A stretch of DNA of 64,000 nt from a virus. Within the stretch, counting starts at the first letter, position 1. Each line of letters opens with the position of its first letter. The position numbers were made by a program, and so were the translations under genes. Shown in pieces: positions 51,648 to 60,146 of the stretch. The stretch lies in IMG/VR virus record IMGVR_UViG_3300042923_001201, positions 30,473-94,472 of that record; one strand, given 5' to 3'. Under the pieces are notes generated by a model. It did no database searches. It had not been told where the DNA came from and saw only the letters and a list, made by a program, of their open reading frames with translations.

Positions 51648-52589
51648 CTAAAATGGAAGATCATCGTCAGAAATGTCAAGGGAACCAGGAGCCGCTGTAC
51701 TACCTGCAGGTTTGCCAAATCCTTGTCCGAATCCACCAGATTGAGCAGGTGGTGTTTGAGCAGTATTGGCAAGTTCTTGAAGTTTCAAGGCACGAATGCG
51801 ATTGGCAAGCACAATGTCCTCTTCCTCAAATGCTCTTTCATCATAATAAGGAGGGAATCCACCAACAACTTTCAGGTTTCGAGTATAATTTTTAACCTCG
51901 TCACCAATCTCAACTTGAATACCAAATCCACCAGCATCAGGAGATACAGGTTTTTCTACAATTTCGGCATAGTTATTAATATTAAATGTCAGTTTACCTG
52001 TGTTTCCAGCTTGATAATTACCTGTAATTACTTCAGCGAGATCTTCACCAACAACAAGATTTTTCAATACAATTACACTTTGATTGTAACCAACCGTGAA
52101 AGCATCAATCGCATACTCGCCAGTTTCAATACCTTCTTTGTCTGTAAGTGGACGAAGATTTTTAACGACAAGTTCAATTTGAGCGATAGCTTCATCTTGT
52201 ACAGCCGCATCATCTACACGATTTACGAACAGACCACGGATACGATTTACTTCACGAAGTTGTCCATCTTGACCGTAATAATCATTACCATCTACACTAC
52301 CTGTTACAGTCAATCGAGTGGCATTTTCTACACCAACTGTGTCAATAGCTTTGTATTCATTTTTAACAGTTTCATAACCTTTAAACAGTTTACTTGTATC
52401 TTTTGCAAACAATTCTACACGGTGTTCATTGGCTTTTCCATCAACAACTGACAAAATTACAATATTGCCTTGAATTTGTTTTACTGTAGGATCTTTCTTG
52501 TTTGGTTTAATTTCAAGATTCATTTCCTTTAGCGTTCCTGTAATACGCACTGCATTTGTCAATTCACGAAGTTTTCTTTGATCTGTCAT
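51648..52589 (-). CDS. SSB-like single-stranded DNA-binding protein
   Basis: A 313-residue protein ending in DISDDDLPF, the acidic tip by which SSBs recruit partners. The tail before it is Gly/Gln/Pro-rich and flexible. The body looks like two OB-type domains (VRITGTLKEMNLEI, then IEVGDEVKNYTRNLKV). No exact SSB signature is visible, so the call rests on the tip and context: it heads the operon next to the Sak4-like gene. Confidence 0.75.
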   Translation of the reverse strand: MTDQRKLRELTNAVRITGTLKEMNLEIKPNKKDPTVKQIQGNIVILSVVDGKANEHRVELFAKDTSKLFKGYETVKNEYKAIDTVGVENATRLTVTGSVDGNDYYGQDGQLREVNRIRGLFVNRVDDAAVQDEAIAQIELVVKNLRPLTDKEGIETGEYAIDAFTVGYNQSVIVLKNLVVGEDLAEVITGNYQAGNTGKLTFNINNYAEIVEKPVSPDAGGFGIQVEIGDEVKNYTRNLKVVGGFPPYYDERAFEEEDIVLANRIRALKLQELANTAQTPPAQSGGFGQGFGKPAGSTAAPGSLDISDDDLPF

Positions 52590-52628
52590 ATTATATATGA
52601 CCTCCTGTATGTTTTTTAATTACAAATT

Positions 52629-52657
52629 ATTATATATAGAAGTCCATTAACGGTAAA
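52629..52657 (-). promoter_or_regulatory. Promoter of SSB operon
   Basis: Minus strand GG-TTTACC, 17 bp, TATAAT, 40 bases before 52589. Confidence 0.75.
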
Positions 52658-52665
52658 CCAACATT

Positions 52666-52764
52666 TTAATCTTTTAATGTCATATATAGCAAAGTCAATA
52701 AAAATACAAGCGCCATAAAATAAACAATCAGCCCCGATAAATTATCACCGATTTCAATTATCAT
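52666..52764 (-). CDS. 32-residue membrane peptide
   Basis: One hydrophobic helix (LIVYFMALVFLLTLLYM). The start codon overlaps the ThyX stop as ATGATAA and follows GGAGGGATTTTTTGT. A microprotein with unknown role, last in the ThyX unit. Confidence 0.5.
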   Translation of the reverse strand: MIIEIGDNLSGLIVYFMALVFLLTLLYMTLKD

Positions 52765-53474
52765 ACAAAAAATCCCTCCGTCCACGGTTCAACTGCCACA
52801 ATCTCATCTTTCATTTTGATGGCAAGTTGTTGTATTTCTCCTTGTGCGTGTGTTCCGGGTTTTCGCTTTGAATAGAAACTAAGGAATGAAGTAAGGTTAC
52901 AAGTAACAACAATATTAGTATTAGTAGCTTGTGGAAGAATAGCGCGAGCATCTTCAGCCTTAATACCCATACCAATCATATCATCATAGGCTGTCTGCAA
53001 ATTACTCATGTGCTTCTCAAAAACACTTATTTGAATATCGGTTAAAGTATCTGGAATTGTGTAATTGAACCCACCAGCTTTTCCACTACTCTTATAATTT
53101 ACATATCTTTGTGATTCAACTGAATAGGACCATCCAACTCTATGCCTTGTCAATTGAGCCAATAGAGCACGACTTACGTCTTCAATAATAAAAGTAAATG
53201 AGATATGTTCAAGAGTTGAGGTATGTCCGCTATGAACAATATGACGAATTAATCTGTCCATATCCGTTCCAGAACCATTATCAACAGGGGCCTTGGTAAG
53301 ATACCGTTTACCTTCTTCAGCAATAACTTTGGAAGGTTTAACAGCAGAATAACAATTACGAATGGCAGAGAAACCAACAAGTTTTCCATCTGTTACACCC
53401 ATATTAAACAAATCCTGAAATTCTTTCCTTTTCTTTTCTGTTAGTTGTGAATGTGCAAGTAGTTCTACGTACAT
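52761..53474 (-). CDS. thyX: Flavin-dependent thymidylate synthase (ThyX)
   Basis: A 237-residue ThyX. The signature RHRVGWSYSVESQRY is clear (RHR plus S..SQR). It makes dTMP from dUMP using FAD, NADPH and methylene-THF. This leaves the TS-fold enzyme at 37732 free to act on dCMP. The start lies after ATTATTTTAGGAGGAAATT. Confidence 0.95.
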   Translation of the reverse strand: MYVELLAHSQLTEKKRKEFQDLFNMGVTDGKLVGFSAIRNCYSAVKPSKVIAEEGKRYLTKAPVDNGSGTDMDRLIRHIVHSGHTSTLEHISFTFIIEDVSRALLAQLTRHRVGWSYSVESQRYVNYKSSGKAGGFNYTIPDTLTDIQISVFEKHMSNLQTAYDDMIGMGIKAEDARAILPQATNTNIVVTCNLTSFLSFYSKRKPGTHAQGEIQQLAIKMKDEIVAVEPWTEGFFV

Positions 53475-53483
53475 AATTTCCTC

Positions 53484-53615
53484 CTAAAATAATGAGATAA
53501 CAAACATGCAAATAAGATAAAACGAAAAAGTATAAAACAAAAAACTGACAATGGCACTTAACAAGAATATAACTCCGGGGATTAAGAAAGGATTCCCTTT
53601 AAAGAAATTTTTCAT
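53484..53615 (-). CDS. 43-residue membrane peptide
   Basis: Two hydrophobic stretches (IPGVIFLLSAIVSFLFYTF, then YLICMFVISLF). The start follows GGAGGTTAAAA. First in the ThyX unit. Function unknown. Confidence 0.6.
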   Translation of the reverse strand: MKNFFKGNPFLIPGVIFLLSAIVSFLFYTFSFYLICMFVISLF

Positions 53616-53643
53616 TTTTAACCTCCATTTATCAATATGAATT

Positions 53644-53672
53644 ATTATATAAATTTCTACAAAAACTGTTAA
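53644..53672 (-). promoter_or_regulatory. Promoter of ThyX unit
   Basis: Minus strand GG-TTAACA, 17 bp, TATAAT, 29 bases before 53615. Confidence 0.7.
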
Positions 53673-53675
53673 CCA

Positions 53676-54311
53676 TTATATATAACTCATTATAATATCA
53701 CCAATCTTATTTTTATCATAAAGACTAACAAGTTCGCCATTAAAAAATATTGTATCTTGATCTCTATAGAGTACATAATATACTTTCATATTATTCTCTA
53801 ACTCAAACTGTTTATGATATGGAAGTTCGGAACCTTTATCATAAGATTTGAATGAAAGTGGTTTGATTTGAATTGCAAAATCGCCAATGCCCTCAACTGT
53901 TATTATTGCGTCGACTTTGTAATTAATATCAATATCTACACTTGTCTCTATACATTTAATATAATCTTCAATAGAGTTAAAGTTGGTAATTATCTTGTGT
54001 TCCATAAATTTCCCATTGTAAATGTTTCCTAATCTTGAAACAAGACAAGCATAAACTTTCTCCTTTGTTAATCCTTTAAACTCGTTCTCATTTTGATTAA
54101 ACATTTTTTCTACAACAATATCAATTAATTCAGTTCTATCTTTCGTGTGGTAATTAAAGAAGTCACCAAAGGTTTTATGTTCCTTGGCACTATTCAAAAG
54201 TTCATTATAATCAAATATTTCTCTAATACCACTTGCCAATACCTTACCATTAAATTGTTGATACAGACCTGAAACTGACCTTTTCAATTTTAAATATTCG
54301 GCTTGATCCAT
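53676..54311 (-). CDS. Possible PD-(D/E)xK (MjaI-like) nuclease
   Basis: A 211-residue protein. The segment NYKVDAIITVEGIGDFAIQIKPLSF places an Asp and a Q-x-K on consecutive strands, as in PD-(D/E)xK nucleases including the MjaI restriction family. A catalytic test is missing, and the rest is unrecognised. It overlaps the upstream gene and ends next to the ThyX promoter. Confidence 0.5.
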   Translation of the reverse strand: MDQAEYLKLKRSVSGLYQQFNGKVLASGIREIFDYNELLNSAKEHKTFGDFFNYHTKDRTELIDIVVEKMFNQNENEFKGLTKEKVYACLVSRLGNIYNGKFMEHKIITNFNSIEDYIKCIETSVDIDINYKVDAIITVEGIGDFAIQIKPLSFKSYDKGSELPYHKQFELENNMKVYYVLYRDQDTIFFNGELVSLYDKNKIGDIIMSYI

Positions 54312-54580
54312 AGGTTATTGTCCTTTCTTATTACTTCGTTTAACTCATGACAAAGATCATACAAGATAAAATCACTAATATTACCAACATAAGTTGTAAT
54401 AAACTCGTTTGTATAACTACCTCTAACCTTTAATATTCCTTGTTGGTTGTCTAACCACACCGATAATTCTACAGTATATCCTGAATAATCATAAGTTGGA
54501 TACGTTCTGATTATTCTATTTGTTTCATTTACTTGTTTTGCTAAAAAATCATAAGTTCTCGACAAAATAAGGCTTTCCAT
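54290..54580 (-). CDS. 96-residue protein, unknown
   Basis: Beta-rich (YSGYTVELSVWLDNQQGILKVRGSY) with a helical end. The start follows TTAGGAGGATATT. It overlaps the nuclease-like gene by 22 bases, so the two may act together. Confidence 0.7.
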   Translation of the reverse strand: MESLILSRTYDFLAKQVNETNRIIRTYPTYDYSGYTVELSVWLDNQQGILKVRGSYTNEFITTYVGNISDFILYDLCHELNEVIRKDNNLWIKPNI

Positions 54581-54601
54581 AATATCCTCCTAAATTAAAT
54601 A

Positions 54602-54626
54602 AGGAGTGTTTCCACTCCTATTTTTT
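54602..54626. terminator. Hairpin after sigma-like gene
   Basis: AGGAGTG-GAAA-CACTCCT (minus) sits at the stop of 54618; on the plus strand it is followed by ATTTTTTT, and on the minus strand by TATTTAATTT. Probably a weak terminator on the minus strand. Confidence 0.5.
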
Positions 54627-55568
54627 TGTTGCAATTGCTACTTTTACAATTCTATCAACAAGCATGTTAATATTTTTATTGACACGTTGTTTTGAGATGT
54701 TTAGGGTTTCAGCGATTTCTGTTTGACCTTTATTAGATCTCATTAGGGAAACAATTTCTTTTTGAAGTGGTGTAGGTTTTGCTCTATTTAATTTTTCTAC
54801 AAATTCATCAATAAGATATTGAAGATCTTCATCTAATCTATAACCTGGTCTCATATACAATAGAGCCTTAACATGTTCAGGATTTGTTAGGTCACAAAAG
54901 TCCCAATCAACTACCATACTTTCACTTGCATTGGACTTGTATCCAAACACTCCCAATAACATGTCCTTTGTAAGAACCATATCTTGTCTCACAGAACCAG
55001 AGATTTCAGATAATTTATAACGTGTCAGTTTAGAGTCCTTGTAATTAGTAAGTTCCTTTGTAATTTCTTTAAGATATGATCTGTAAATTCGAAGGATATC
55101 ACCAAGTTCGTCTGTTCGATCATAGTCGGTTTTACTAATAGTTTGAGTTTTAGGTGTTTTATAATTTCTATTTTCATTTTTAAGGAAGTGAATCACATTT
55201 TCTTGTTGATCTCCATTGCCCATTCCTTCAATATTAGGTTCTTTCATAAGAGCTTTTTTAAATGACATTTCATCATTATAAAATACATAGTGATCTTCCT
55301 TTTTTGCTTCCTTTGACTCATCAGAATTTAAAAGGTAATTTGCCATTTTTTCCAAAGATAGACAAACACTGTCTTGTTCAGATAGTCCATCACCCGAATT
55401 AATATTTACCTTAAAATATTTTTCAAAGTATTCTTCGTGGAACTTTGTATCTAAAATATCATCAATAATTTCTTTTCTATCTTTTAAACTACTTTTAGTG
55501 TAGTCAATTTTTTTAATCAGATCAGTCTGTGTAACATTATTAATTTCTCCAATAAAAAACGTACTCAT
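54618..55568 (-). CDS. Sigma-like / HTH regulator
   Basis: A 316-residue protein from ATG 55568 (AAGGAGGAAATAAT). The last ~60 residues are a region-4-like helix-turn-helix (TPLQKEIVSLMRSNKGQTEI, AETLNISKQRVNKNINML). The N-terminal two thirds are charged, helical and unrecognised. It may be a divergent sigma factor or a repressor/activator of later genes; a second sigma (10501) is clearer. Confidence 0.65.
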   Translation of the reverse strand: MSTFFIGEINNVTQTDLIKKIDYTKSSLKDRKEIIDDILDTKFHEEYFEKYFKVNINSGDGLSEQDSVCLSLEKMANYLLNSDESKEAKKEDHYVFYNDEMSFKKALMKEPNIEGMGNGDQQENVIHFLKNENRNYKTPKTQTISKTDYDRTDELGDILRIYRSYLKEITKELTNYKDSKLTRYKLSEISGSVRQDMVLTKDMLLGVFGYKSNASESMVVDWDFCDLTNPEHVKALLYMRPGYRLDEDLQYLIDEFVEKLNRAKPTPLQKEIVSLMRSNKGQTEIAETLNISKQRVNKNINMLVDRIVKVAIATKK

Positions 55569-55596
55569 ATTATTTCCTCCTTGTTGGTTATACATT

Positions 55597-55625
55597 ATTA
55601 TATGTAGAATCAGACTTTCTGTAAA
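55597..55625 (-). promoter_or_regulatory. Promoter of sigma-like gene
   Basis: Minus strand GG-TTTACA, 17 bp, TATAAT, 29 bases before 55568. Confidence 0.8.
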
Positions 55626-55627
55626 CC

Positions 55628-55652
55628 AAAAAGCCTCCCCGAAGGAAGGCGA
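55628..55652 (-). terminator. Terminator of NAD-pair operon
   Basis: Minus strand GCCTTCC-TTCG-GGGAGGC followed by TTTTTGG, which is the start of the next promoter's GGTTTACA. Confidence 0.88.
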
Positions 55653-55663
55653 TTGAATATTTC

Positions 55664-55822
55664 CTAATTATCAATATTATTTAAAGCTATAGCAAAATGA
55701 GCAATTATAAGAAGTATACCTATTACATCAAAAATTGAAGGATTATCAACTGGAAAGATTATAATCGAAAAACATAATGCCATATAAAATGAGCCTTCTT
55801 TAAATAATTTAGATAGCTTCAT
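55664..55822 (-). CDS. 52-residue membrane protein
   Basis: Two hydrophobic helices (about residues 10-24 and 33-47). The start follows TTTGGAGGCATAGAT, inside the 3' end of the Namat-like gene region. Unknown function; third gene of the NAD-pair operon. Confidence 0.6.
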   Translation of the reverse strand: MKLSKLFKEGSFYMALCFSIIIFPVDNPSIFDVIGILLIIAHFAIALNNIDN

Positions 55823-55824
55823 AT

Positions 55825-57594
55825 CTATGCCTCCAAATTTGATAGTAAAGTAGCTCGAATATCACTCAATTTCTGATCTACAAGTAGTTTACCATCTTCA
55901 AATACAGGTTTAAGTAAATCAATACTTTCGGACCATCCTTGCTCCTTAATTGTAAATCCATCATGATACTCAATATTTCCATTTTCTTCATTATTATATA
56001 CAACAACTCTACCTTTTTGTGAGCGTTTTAGTCCGTTATCCGTTTTAGGATCTTTAAATAGGAACTTTTCTTCATTATTGATTACCGCATGAGTGGCCTT
56101 CATAGCAAATCCGAAGGTATCTCGAGTGTTATATTGATAAGTAAAGGAACCAATGCCTAGCACTACATTTGTTGAAGCAAATCCTTTTGCTTTCAAACGC
56201 TTGCAAATTTCTTCCGCGCGTTCAAGTGTGATGGAATCTCCATAAATTGCACCGATATGAGTGTCGAGTAATTTATAACCTGTTTCAGTAATTGTACCAC
56301 CAAAAGTATTCCATAATGACTCAATTAAACCAAGTTGTTGAGCAGTAGGTGTAATTTCTTCAATTGATGTAACTCTGTGTCCGTCAATAAAGTAATACTG
56401 TTTGTCATATCTATTCCAATCAATTTCAACTTTTGCCTTAAAATACTTGTCTTTATATTTAAAGGTTCCCTCTACTTCATGATCTCCGTGTTCGCCATGG
56501 TCTGTTTCACTACGAACCTTATCTACAAGGATGTCTTCTACCCAATCTTTAATTTGATAAATTAGTTCCCCATCCTCTTTGACATATTTTTCAAAGCGAG
56601 TAAGATCCTCAATATCTTCACCACAAAGAATTTCTACAGGGTCTCCCGAATCAGGTCTAATTACCACTCGTCCATCTCTACTTGTAATTTCATTTTTGAG
56701 TGAAGGAATTACATTTTCTACAATGTTCCAAAAATCCCATGTATCACTTACTACAGAAAAGAATCCAGTAGGATAGATTTCCTGCATAAGTTTACGGATT
56801 ACTTCACGTTCATCCTCATTGCCATTCGCACACATAACTGAGTGTTCAGTTGCAGGAATAGAGGTTCCTACAAGTTCTGTCTCAATGTTAGCATTGTAAT
56901 ATTCCTCGAGATACAAGATTGCAGGAATTGTATCTGTTCCAACGAAAGACAAAAGGTGAGCTGCACCAGAGGCTTTAGTGGCATCCAATCCTGCCATACC
57001 TCTCATAGAGAAGTCATGTCCTTGGAAAGGAACTGTATCAGCATTACCAACTGTTTCAATCGCATATTTTTGCAATATTTTGCGGTATTGGAAGGCAATA
57101 GTTGCAGAAGTCATTGGCAACCAAACAAGGTTGGATATCAAAGTTTCAAGGTAATTTGTAACCCAGAAAAACTCATCTTTAGTATTTTCAATTGTAAAAG
57201 CAGGTACACGAATAGGTACAAGTGTTCCTTCAGGTATAGCTCTAATAAGAACAGGAAGTTTATTATAGTCCCACAATGCTTTAATATGAGAAGAATCGGG
57301 ATTTTCTACACCTAAAGTATGTTTGATTACTCTTTCATACTCTCCCTGTACATCTACCCAATGACGATTAAAGAAATTTTCATTAAAATAATCAATAAGA
57401 AATTCTTTAATAAATGCTTGAAGTCCGAACATTACAATCTTGTCAATTCCTTTAATTCGACTTCCCCTCGGCGTCCATGTACTATAAACCTGTTGAGTAC
57501 CTGTAGGATACTGCTCCCGGTGACTGACCTTATAAAAGTCGCAGAGAAGTGATGCAGGAAAAGCGATACGATTAATACGATTAACAGTTTTCAT
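55825..57594 (-). CDS. Nicotinamide phosphoribosyltransferase-like (Nampt / Namat) enzyme
   Basis: A 589-residue type II phosphoribosyltransferase-like protein: LLCDFYKVSHREQYPTG at the N-terminus, FQGHDFSMRGMAGLDA, PATEHSVMCANGNEDE, VSDTWDFWNIVE and VIRPDSGDP, all typical of Nampt. Usual length is about 490; the ~90-residue insertion at about 315-405 contains an acidic/His-rich stretch. In a NARP1-type pathway a relative (Namat) joins nicotinamide to ADPR-pyrophosphate to restore NAD+. It shares a base with the Prs-like gene stop, so the two are cotranscribed. Confidence 0.9.
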   Translation of the reverse strand: MKTVNRINRIAFPASLLCDFYKVSHREQYPTGTQQVYSTWTPRGSRIKGIDKIVMFGLQAFIKEFLIDYFNENFFNRHWVDVQGEYERVIKHTLGVENPDSSHIKALWDYNKLPVLIRAIPEGTLVPIRVPAFTIENTKDEFFWVTNYLETLISNLVWLPMTSATIAFQYRKILQKYAIETVGNADTVPFQGHDFSMRGMAGLDATKASGAAHLLSFVGTDTIPAILYLEEYYNANIETELVGTSIPATEHSVMCANGNEDEREVIRKLMQEIYPTGFFSVVSDTWDFWNIVENVIPSLKNEITSRDGRVVIRPDSGDPVEILCGEDIEDLTRFEKYVKEDGELIYQIKDWVEDILVDKVRSETDHGEHGDHEVEGTFKYKDKYFKAKVEIDWNRYDKQYYFIDGHRVTSIEEITPTAQQLGLIESLWNTFGGTITETGYKLLDTHIGAIYGDSITLERAEEICKRLKAKGFASTNVVLGIGSFTYQYNTRDTFGFAMKATHAVINNEEKFLFKDPKTDNGLKRSQKGRVVVYNNEENGNIEYHDGFTIKEQGWSESIDLLKPVFEDGKLLVDQKLSDIRATLLSNLEA

Positions 57595-58445
57595 TAATTG
57601 AATCCTCCCAATTTATAAACTTTTAATTGTTCTGTTTCTTCATGGTGTCTAACAAAGAAATCTTTCGTGTCAAGAATACTGTCTGTTGTATAAACTCTAT
57701 CAATTAAATCTTCCTTAAAAATTGAACCTTTAAAAATAGAATCTTCACAATGAGCAACAAGAAGATAAATATACTCAAAACCATTCTTATAAAGTTCTTT
57801 GGCAGATCTTGTGAAAGTTCCTCCGTAAGAACAAAGATCATCAATAATAATCACTTTTCTGTTAGGTTTGTATTCAGGAACATTACCTACAATATCCAAA
57901 CCTTCAATATTTCCCGTTTCCCAATTTCTTTTCTTAAATCCAACAAGTTGATTATGACCCGGAATATCATACCGTTTTTGAGCACCTGCATCAGGAAAGA
58001 AAATATAATCTTTCTCAATATCAAAGTCAATATCTTTCTTTACCCATTTAAGAATATTATAATTAATATTTTTGTTATCACATCTGTCAATAAGTGCAGG
58101 AGTAACATCAGAATGCGCTTCATGAATATTTACTTCAGCAAAATTAAGTGAATTAATAAATTCGGCGATGTATTTCAAAGTAAATACTGAATCATTTACA
58201 CTCCTGTCCATTCTACTATAAGGTACATAAGGACAATACAATATAATATCTTTAACACCTAACGAATCAAGATGTTTTTTAATAATCATCAGATGAATAA
58301 GATCTCTATCATCTTCGAACCTAAAGTGAATAATATTTACATCATCTTCAAAAGTGTAGATATGTTTGTTAATTGAGTCTTCAATCTTTGATTCTTTGTT
58401 CGGAAATTGTGAAATTTCAACCTTTTTTCCATTAAGCCAGATCAT
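57594..58445 (-). CDS. PRPP-synthetase-like enzyme (candidate Adps)
   Basis: A 283-residue Prs homologue. The family motifs are CPYVPYSRMDRSV (residues 71-83) and VIIIDDLCSYGGT (198-210). It either makes PRPP for the neighbouring Nampt or, as reported for phage Adps, pyrophosphorylates ADP-ribose. The fused genetic layout favours a two-step NAD+-salvage path. Confidence 0.88.
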   Translation of the reverse strand: MIWLNGKKVEISQFPNKESKIEDSINKHIYTFEDDVNIIHFRFEDDRDLIHLMIIKKHLDSLGVKDIILYCPYVPYSRMDRSVNDSVFTLKYIAEFINSLNFAEVNIHEAHSDVTPALIDRCDNKNINYNILKWVKKDIDFDIEKDYIFFPDAGAQKRYDIPGHNQLVGFKKRNWETGNIEGLDIVGNVPEYKPNRKVIIIDDLCSYGGTFTRSAKELYKNGFEYIYLLVAHCEDSIFKGSIFKEDLIDRVYTTDSILDTKDFFVRHHEETEQLKVYKLGGFN

Positions 58446-58474
58446 TTAATTTCCTCCATTTCGTTTGATATTTC

Positions 58475-58503
58475 ATTGTATAATTTTGTAATTAAACTGT
58501 AAA
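58475..58503 (-). promoter_or_regulatory. Promoter of NAD-pair operon
   Basis: Minus strand GG-TTTACA, 17 bp, TACAAT, 30 bases before 58445. Confidence 0.72.
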
Positions 58504-58509
58504 CCAATT

Positions 58510-58587
58510 TTAATCCCAAAAATAAAATATTGCTAAAAGTGCAATCACTATCATTACAAATAGCCAAAGAATTAGTAACTGTTCCAT
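58510..58587 (-). CDS. 25-residue membrane peptide
   Basis: MEQLLILWLFVMIVIALLAI-type single hydrophobic helix; the ribosome site CTGGGGATATAAAT lies in the upstream gene's stop. Possibly a microprotein. Confidence 0.42.
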   Translation of the reverse strand: MEQLLILWLFVMIVIALLAIFYFWD

Positions 58588-58589
58588 AT

Positions 58590-58829
58590 TTATATCCCCA
58601 GTTCATCAATTAGTTTTTGAACATCAATATTAAGTATCCGCTTTTCATCGTTTTCTGGATCATCAGATGTAATCTTAATGAGATTTTCTTTTGATTCTTT
58701 AGAAAGTTGTATCCAAACGGATCTTATTGCATTTTCTTCTTCTTTTGTGAGTTTGGTACATGTTTCTTCTGCATAAGATATTACTGCCCATAAAAGATGT
58801 AAAGCTGCATTTTCTTGAATTGTAATCAT
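58590..58829 (-). CDS. 79-residue protein, unknown
   Basis: Helical, acidic (EENAIRSVWIQLSKESKENLIKI in outline). The start follows GAGGTATATTA. Unit head after promoter 58866. No family recognised. Confidence 0.7.
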   Translation of the reverse strand: MITIQENAALHLLWAVISYAEETCTKLTKEEENAIRSVWIQLSKESKENLIKITSDDPENDEKRILNIDVQKLIDELGI

Positions 58830-58865
58830 TAATATACCTCATTTCTACGTGTTAATTTTAATATA

Positions 58866-58894
58866 ATATTATCATATAAATGATATAATGTATA
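58866..58894 (-). promoter_or_regulatory. Promoter of 58590 unit
   Basis: Minus strand TATACA, 17 bp, TAATAT, 37 bases before 58829; it abuts the thymidine-kinase terminator. Confidence 0.58.
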
Positions 58895-58896
58895 TA

Positions 58897-58920
58897 GAAA
58901 AAACGCCCCTAAAGGCGTCT
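58897..58920 (-). terminator. Terminator of thymidine-kinase unit
   Basis: Minus strand ACGCC-TTTAGG-GGCGT followed by TTTTT, overlapping the thymidine-kinase stop. Confidence 0.82.
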
Positions 58921-59475
58921 TATACACTTTTCACAAAGTACGATATATTCAGAGTCTCCAACATGAATTGAATCTCCGTCAGTTACTCTATTTCCATCGC
59001 TATCTAAAAGAATATTATATACAGCAATATTCTTATTGCAACAGTTACACTTTCCATGTTTAAATACGTAGAAGTGAGTATTTTCTTTTAACCATAAAGA
59101 CGATTCAAAATATTGTTCCTTAAAGTCAGTTTCGAGACCGCTAAAATACAAGTCCACCTCATATTTTTTACAGGCTTCATTAATAAAAATTACATCATCA
59201 AGAGATAGGAAATGAGATTCATCAATAAAAACTGACCTAATGGGTTTTAATTCAAGGGTACTTAAAAATTTAGTTTTATAATCTTCATTCCATGTTTCTG
59301 CAGAATACATTATCCTACTGTCTCTACTTACAACATTAGCCCCATCCCTTGTGTCAATTTCAGGCTTTATAATTATCATACAAGCATGACTATCAACAGT
59401 CCAACCTATGAGTTTAATTAATAGTTTGGACTTTCCACCGAACATCGACCCGCTAATAAAATTTAGTCTGTACAT
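58909..59475 (-). CDS. tdk: Thymidine kinase
   Basis: A 188-residue type II thymidine kinase. Walker A is ISGSMFGGKSKLL, Walker B region is SVFIDESHFL, and a C-terminal zinc site shows CNCCNK plus LCEKC. It salvages thymidine to dTMP, supplementing ThyX. Last gene of the 60380 operon. Confidence 0.9.
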   Translation of the reverse strand: MYRLNFISGSMFGGKSKLLIKLIGWTVDSHACMIIIKPEIDTRDGANVVSRDSRIMYSAETWNEDYKTKFLSTLELKPIRSVFIDESHFLSLDDVIFINEACKKYEVDLYFSGLETDFKEQYFESSLWLKENTHFYVFKHGKCNCCNKNIAVYNILLDSDGNRVTDGDSIHVGDSEYIVLCEKCIRRL

Positions 59476-59476
59476 A

Positions 59477-59716
59477 TTAGACTACTCCTTGTTCAATCAT
59501 ACCTTCTAAAATATCTTTTAACACATCAAGGAATAGAGCTTTGTCGTCAGGTTCGAGTGCATAAACAGCTTTACAAAGATCATTGTCGGGCCATTGTCTG
59601 TGTACTTTTCCATCCATAATTTGAGCAACAAGTGATACATTATCAAATGATTCCTGATCAGTTTTACCTTTAATATTCTCCAATAGTGCAATACATTTTA
59701 AAATTCCGTTTTGCAT
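59477..59716 (-). CDS. 79-residue protein, unknown
   Basis: Helical, from ATG 59716 after AAAGGAGACTATTTT. Includes HRQWPDNDLCKAVYALEPDDKA. No family recognised. Confidence 0.68.
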   Translation of the reverse strand: MQNGILKCIALLENIKGKTDQESFDNVSLVAQIMDGKVHRQWPDNDLCKAVYALEPDDKALFLDVLKDILEGMIEQGVV

Positions 59717-59729
59717 AAAATAGTCTCCT

Positions 59730-60056
59730 TTATTCCATTGATAGGTCTTCATCTGAATAATTAGTAGCAAGAGTATTAATCATATTATTTATATGATTAT
59801 GGTAATCATTCTCGCTCCTTTTTATTTCTTTATCTAAATCTATCATAAGTTTGAATTTTTTAACAACATCTTCATATTTATTTGCGCTAACTTCATTCCA
59901 CTCATCTTTCCAAGGACCATATGATCGAGAAAATTTAACAACCTTGCCATTTTTTATAGACAGATCTTTTAATTCATAACTTTTAATTCCGAAAATAATA
60001 AGTAATTGACCAAATATCTCTTTTTTCTTTTTTAAAGAAAGATTACTTATATTCAT
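59730..60056 (-). CDS. 108-residue protein, unknown
   Basis: Lysine-rich N-terminus (LSLKKKKEIFGQ), beta-like middle (VVKFSRSYGPWKDEWNEV) and helical end. Its leader shares the AT-rich hairpin with three other genes. Function unknown. Confidence 0.68.
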   Translation of the reverse strand: MNISNLSLKKKKEIFGQLLIIFGIKSYELKDLSIKNGKVVKFSRSYGPWKDEWNEVSANKYEDVVKKFKLMIDLDKEIKRSENDYHNHINNMINTLATNYSDEDLSME

Positions 60057-60074
60057 CAATATACCTCACTTTAA

Positions 60075-60092
60075 ATAAAATTCAAATTTTAT
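60075..60092 (-). promoter_or_regulatory. Leader hairpin of 59730-60056
   Basis: Minus strand ATAAAATTTGAATTTTAT directly before GTGAGG. It recurs (similar) at 6201, 21265 and 51003. Confidence 0.45.
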
Positions 60093-60146
60093 ATCTAATA
60101 TTAGCTAAATTAACCCATATCTGGTATGGCCTGGTAGGTTTGACTA

